NCBI RefSeq assembly: GCF_003286085.1
Contig: NW_020825317.1
Coordinates: 5,022,001 to 5,086,000, forward strand
Origin: Drosophila persimilis
Lineage: Eukaryota; Arthropoda; Insecta; Diptera; Drosophilidae
Reading direction: 5' to 3'
DNA length: 64,000 nucleotides
Made by a program: the position numbers and the translations under genes
Shown here: positions 59,439 to 64,000 of the stretch, in pieces
How the letters are laid out: each line of letters begins with the position of its first letter
Position numbering within the stretch: position 1 is the stretch's first letter
Notes under the pieces: generated by a model
What the model saw: only the letters and a program-made list of their open reading frames with translations
What the model was told of the DNA's origin: nothing
Database searches by the model: none

Positions 59439-62400
59439 GTGTGTAAGTGCACAGATAGGTACGTATGTACAGAGCCAGCAGACAGCTCCTTGAGCTGGAT
59501 ACAGGATATACTGATTTATTTAACTCTTAGTAAATGATTAAGACGTTGCTTGGCACTGAATAGAACTCAATGGAACGCACTAGTGATACATTCATACACA
59601 CACATTGCAATTGTTGCCATGTCCATTGTTTTGCTTTTCTTTCAGCCCGAAAATGGAGGCTATGATTCTTGAATAACCGAGGCAACCCTCTTTTGGCTCT
59701 TCTGCTGGATCTCTCCTGCCGCGATCAAAGATAAGCTCTCGGTTCTCAGAATCAAATCTAGGATCTTAGAGCATTAAATGCACTCCCTGGCTGGGAAGAA
59801 CGGATTCGAAGTGAATGCTGAAAGCGGATAAACGAAGTGTGACTGGGGGGTGGCTAAGTGAATAAAAGGATGCAGGAAGCACATATACCAGCGCATTCAC
59901 GACTTGAGCGGCACAAAAACAGACAGAACGCAAAAGGAGACACAGGGGCCCGACCTTTGAATACCCTTTTCGAATACCAGGTCGAATTTTACCCTTGAAG
60001 CTTGAAATTCCTCCGTTGGCAGAACAGCTCCGGATTCAGAAAGAACTGTTTAGGAATATAAGTTGACGTCGTCTGAGCAGTGCTCCTCTGCCTGCTCCTC
60101 TGTGGAACTTGGTGGCTTGGGGCACACTCGCGTAATCATGATTAATTGCAGTGTAAATGACTCCGCCGCTTACAGTGGTGCCGTGCCATTGCCCTTATAT
60201 TCCACAGTCGGAGACAGCACAAAGCAAGCCGAGGCAAGACTAGGGTACACAGGCGGCCACATCTAAGAGTCCGCGGGCGCCTCAGGACGGAGAGGACGCA
60301 TAAGGTTGGACTGTGGCACGTGGCAGGATATGTTGGCGCACAAATAAAACCCCAACTTTAGCAATGCGAACTACTGCGCAAACTGGCAAACTGGCAAACT
60401 GCACAAAGTCAAAACAAAGACAAGCGTCGGATTCCAGCACGGTCCTAGACCTCGACCTGGACCTGGCCGTGGACCTGGGACCTGTTGTGCTGTGTTTGTT
60501 CATCGTGATAAATAATTTAGTTGAAACCCACTTGGAACGCAGATACGAACGTTGAGTTGGCGTTAAAAATTTACGGCTGCAAATTGTTTTAGTCCTGCTG
60601 TTCCCCTCCCAGCCCCAATCACAGAAGCAGCAACAGTTACTAAAATAGTGGCTGGACTCGAACACAAAGACGCTTAATTGCCCGAACTTTAACTATCGCT
60701 AATGAAGACATACGATACAGCCCATTGCTGCTTGAGTACTGCACAGATTTCAGCTTCACCTAGATCCAATAATCAGAGGCCGCATTCCGCACACGAGTGC
60801 GAACTGTCGAAGCAATGTATATTTTCCACAAGTACATAGGTTGCAGATCATATATGGATGTGGCAGTTCCAGACAGGCTTATAATGCCATTGCCTTGGCC
60901 TTCTCTCTCTCGGCTTTTCCGTAGTTGCGTAAAAGTTTCAAAATGAGGAATAGGTTTTTTGCCCATTTCGGACAGCTCAGCACCGTCAAAGGGCGGAGGG
61001 AGAGCCCGCCAAAGCACTGCGCTCGAGAGCGGGAGCGGGAGCGGGAGCTGGCAGAGCTGGCAGAGCTGGCATTGTTCAACTTTGCAAATGCTGACAACAG
61101 GAAATGTTATCTTCATTACTACAGCCCCGTTTCGCTCTGGCAGTCGACCTAGCGCTTCACTCTGCATCCAGCTCGACGCCAGCTCTCTCTCTCTCTCTGT
61201 CTCTCTCTCTCTCTGGAGAAACTTTTGCACTCCACCTGATGACGCATCCGCGACAGACCCAACAGCTAGTGGGATGTGAAAGCGAGATTGAGACCGGCCG
61301 GGCCCTGCTCTGCAGGTGCTGCTGTGGTGTCCAGGTCCAGGTCCAGGTCCAGGGCTATTCCATGCGCCAGGGGCGGCCCAACAAAACCAGCAGCCAGCAG
61401 CAACCCTTGTCAGCAGGATTGGCTATTCCACGCAAGGCTTTGCTGCCCTTTTTAGCGCCATACTTATCCGCGCTTCAGCCGCCATCCCCACGCCGCTCCA
61501 CCGAACATTCATCTTCATCTTTGCTACGTTCGCAAACATTTTTAGCTAATTTACTTCGCGCTACAGCCGCCCGAACGCCCCAACGCCCCAACGCCCCTCC
61601 GCACATTATCCCAGCTTTAACGCGCATTTCGTTCGCTTCGGCACTTTCAATGAAGTTTCTGCGAAAAAAAGAAACCGCTTCACCCATCATCGAAGTAAAG
61701 AAAAGAAGATTAATTAAGAAAAATATGAAAGCAGTTGGGATTCAATGCAATGCCAGCAAGCAGCGACTGCCAGGAGATGGCCAGGCCGAAACCCGTGGCT
61801 AAAATACAAAAAAATACCATGAATACTGCAGTCAACTCTCATCCATGTCAGCGTTTTACGGATGTATGAGCTGCGCTTTAGCAAACGACCCTTTTATATG
61901 TGCCCCAGGTGTAAGGAGATCTTGAAGCTTCAAGAAGGCACGGACTTCGGTGGATGAAGCGGAGTGCTAAGCGACTCTAAGCATTTCGCTGTGAACTGTA
62001 AAGAACGTAATAAAGAAAAAGTCTGGAACGAAACCATGAGCGAAAATACGAAATACAAGAAAAAATAACCCAAAAGAAGAAAGAGTCAAACACAATTTGA
62101 CCACAAATTGTCTTCAATCCGCAGTCCGCCTAAAAGTATGCAAATAAAATGGCAGCCTGGCAACAGCGCGTGCCGCCGTCCGCAGGCTCCCTCCATTCTC
62201 CAGAGCAGAGTCCTTCGTGGCGACTCCTTCTAGAGCGCATTAAGTCCCATCCCCTTCGTCTTTGCTCATTTATTTCAATTGTTATTTTTATCTGCAGCCC
62301 CGCTAGTTATGCCACACCATTTGTATACGTACACAGCCATACATATACACACTTGTATATATTGTATATGTACAATACCTACTCGTACAGCAGAAGCTTT

Positions 62401-62469
62401 CAACAAGTTTATGGGCCGTGGTCGGAGCTAAGCCAAAACACAATCTTTGTTGCCGTTGCCACTGTCGCT

Positions 62470-62516
62470 GCCTCTGCCTCTGCCAGTGCCACTGCCACTG
62501 CCACTGCCACAGCCAC
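62470..62516. repeat. GCCACT hexamer microsatellite
   Basis: About seven units including GCCTCT variants. Confidence 0.8.
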
Positions 62517-63792
62517 TTCCCCAGCCTGTGCCTTGTTATTGTGGCACAGAATGCTTACTCGGTTGCTTTTCTTCCCTCCACTTGCCTTTTGTAGTCTCTG
62601 GCCTTTCGTCACCAATTTAAGTTCATTTTGTTCTGATTTTTGGTGTCATATTATTTGTTGTTGCCCTGAAACCCTTATTTCTGGACCTTCTGAGCTGGGA
62701 AAATTGTACATCGTTTGGTCCCAACGAGTACCCTTGACTGGAAACCGCCTAAGATAATGTGCATAATGATAGCCAGTGCACATTTCCCTTATTCCTTTGA
62801 TAAACCGGCTTTGGCAACTAATTAGGGTAAAGCTCTTGAATCGTTTGTTGGGAACTCCACAAAGGCCTGCAATAAAACACCAATATTTTGCCACTTGCGG
62901 GGGTCCTCAACTAAATGAAACAATTGTATTGAAATGGCAAATCACAGGCCACGAAAATGGATACGAGTGTCGCTGCAGATTGCCCCGCGCAATTGGGAGC
63001 CTCCCCCCATACATAATGGCTGGTCTGCATCGTTGTGTAAAAAATAAAAACGTTCCGTTTTGCACGTTCGGACTTAAATGTCAGCACGTGACTTAATTCA
63101 GCGTCCACGATTCAACAGCAGCTCCCTGTGTCCATGGGCCTTTAAAAGCAGTATCCGTTTGAAGCAGTTAATCAGTTGTGCCGGCCAAGAGCTTACCACA
63201 CGTACATACATACACCCGTAATTGTATGTGTTTTTGAATAGTTTCATCAGCCAATTCCAACGTGTTTCAAAACTCAGCTCAGATCATCAATTGTGATCAA
63301 AAATTGGCGAAAGCCTCGGCCAAGAATAGGCACTCGGGCACTCCGAAACGCTGTTGTTTATCAATTTCCTGACTGTCTGACACGACACGACTCGACTCGC
63401 CTCGACTGGGTGCACTGAGCGAAAGGAGAGCATAGCAGTTGTACCCAACTGTGGGGCAATATGAAATGCCACAATGAAAAACTGTGAGTGAGTCCAAGAA
63501 TTAAAGTCCAGCACTTATACGGCTACCGGCTATCGGCCATTGGCTGAAGACGTTCTGTTCATTTACTCGCTCTCCGGGCATGTTGGAATGTTGTGATTGA
63601 TAGTTCAGCCAATGGACTTTTCAAGTAATCTGTGACACCACCACTATGCAAATTGAAGGAGCCCTCTCCAAACATGGCCATGTATTATCGGAAGCGATCC
63701 TGCATTAATGACAATAATGTTGATCCTGCCAAAACAGAGGTGCTCTTTCTCTCCTGGGGACTGCCACAAATTGCACAATTTGACTGCCCCTG

Positions 63793-63831
63793 CCATCACA
63801 TCACATCGCATCGCATCGCATCGAATCGCAT
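63793..63831. repeat. ATCGC/ATCAC pentamer repeat
   Basis: About seven 5-base units. Confidence 0.8.
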
Positions 63832-64000
63832 CCCCCCCTGCCACCACATCCTGTCCTTGCAACCGCGAAGTTGCAAGAGCTCTAATGTTACACATAATTT
63901 GTTAAGCCAATTCATGCCAACGGCAACATGTTGTTGCTCTGTGACTCTGTCATCTGACGATGGGGGTGCCCTATGCTCGGTGCCCTGTGCTCGGTGCTCA

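Larger units (their letters stand above)
59520..64000. other. Non-coding stretch with simple repeats
   Basis: I found no supported exon. The tract includes CCAGGT (61330-61352), CT (about 61190-61216), GCCACT (62478-62514) and CGCAT (63793-63831) repeats. Long frames at 61.1-61.8 kb run through repeats and Ser/Leu-rich low-complexity sequence. Confidence 0.45.

Noticed and set aside
61104..61802. 232-codon plus-strand frame
   Set aside because: It starts in CT repeats and is Ser/Leu-rich low complexity, with several equally open frames overlapping; no splice or start evidence.

Overview
The window is animal nuclear DNA. Spliced introns, long non-coding stretches full of hexamer-biased microsatellites, a delta-sarcoglycan gene and a gypsy-type LTR element with env all point to Drosophila. 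The density of simple repeats would suit the obscura group, but that is an inference I could not check. No rRNA, tRNA gene, CRISPR array or bacterial operon was seen.

Layout. 1-4.3 kb: non-coding, microsatellite-rich. 4.3-5.93 kb: AT-rich block, probably the 3' UTR of the next gene. 5.94-10.26 kb, minus strand: delta-sarcoglycan (Scgdelta), five coding exons whose reading phases all join (429 aa). 10.3-45.4 kb: mostly non-coding, with tandem repeats, two degenerate transposon relics (about 18.0-18.9 kb and 37.19-37.40 kb) and a few short candidate coding segments, none recognised. 45.46-45.80 kb, minus strand: a candidate two-exon 3' gene end with a GNAT-like glycine motif. 45,798-53,654, minus strand: a structurally complete 7,857-bp LTR retrotransposon/errantivirus with apparently identical 532-bp LTRs and a 4-bp target duplication, inserted next to or inside that candidate gene. 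53.66-64.0 kb: non-coding DNA and repeats, with candidate exons near 54.3-54.6, 57.3-57.6 and 59.0 kb.

How the parts work. Scgdelta encodes a type II membrane subunit of the sarcoglycan part of the dystrophin-associated complex. The LTR element has the errantivirus layout: 5' LTR, tRNA-Lys primer site, gag, a -1 frameshift site of the T TTT TTA type, pol (protease, RT, RNase H, integrase), a 3' splice site just before env, env, polypurine tract, 3' LTR. Gag and pol look intact; env has one frame break at a pair of A-runs. Matching LTRs and intact gag/pol imply a recent insertion. Five copies of a 63-bp in-frame repeat between protease and RT are an unusual feature of this pol.

Only Scgdelta and the LTR element are firm. 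Every other coding call rests on open frames plus splice signals and is marked low confidence.
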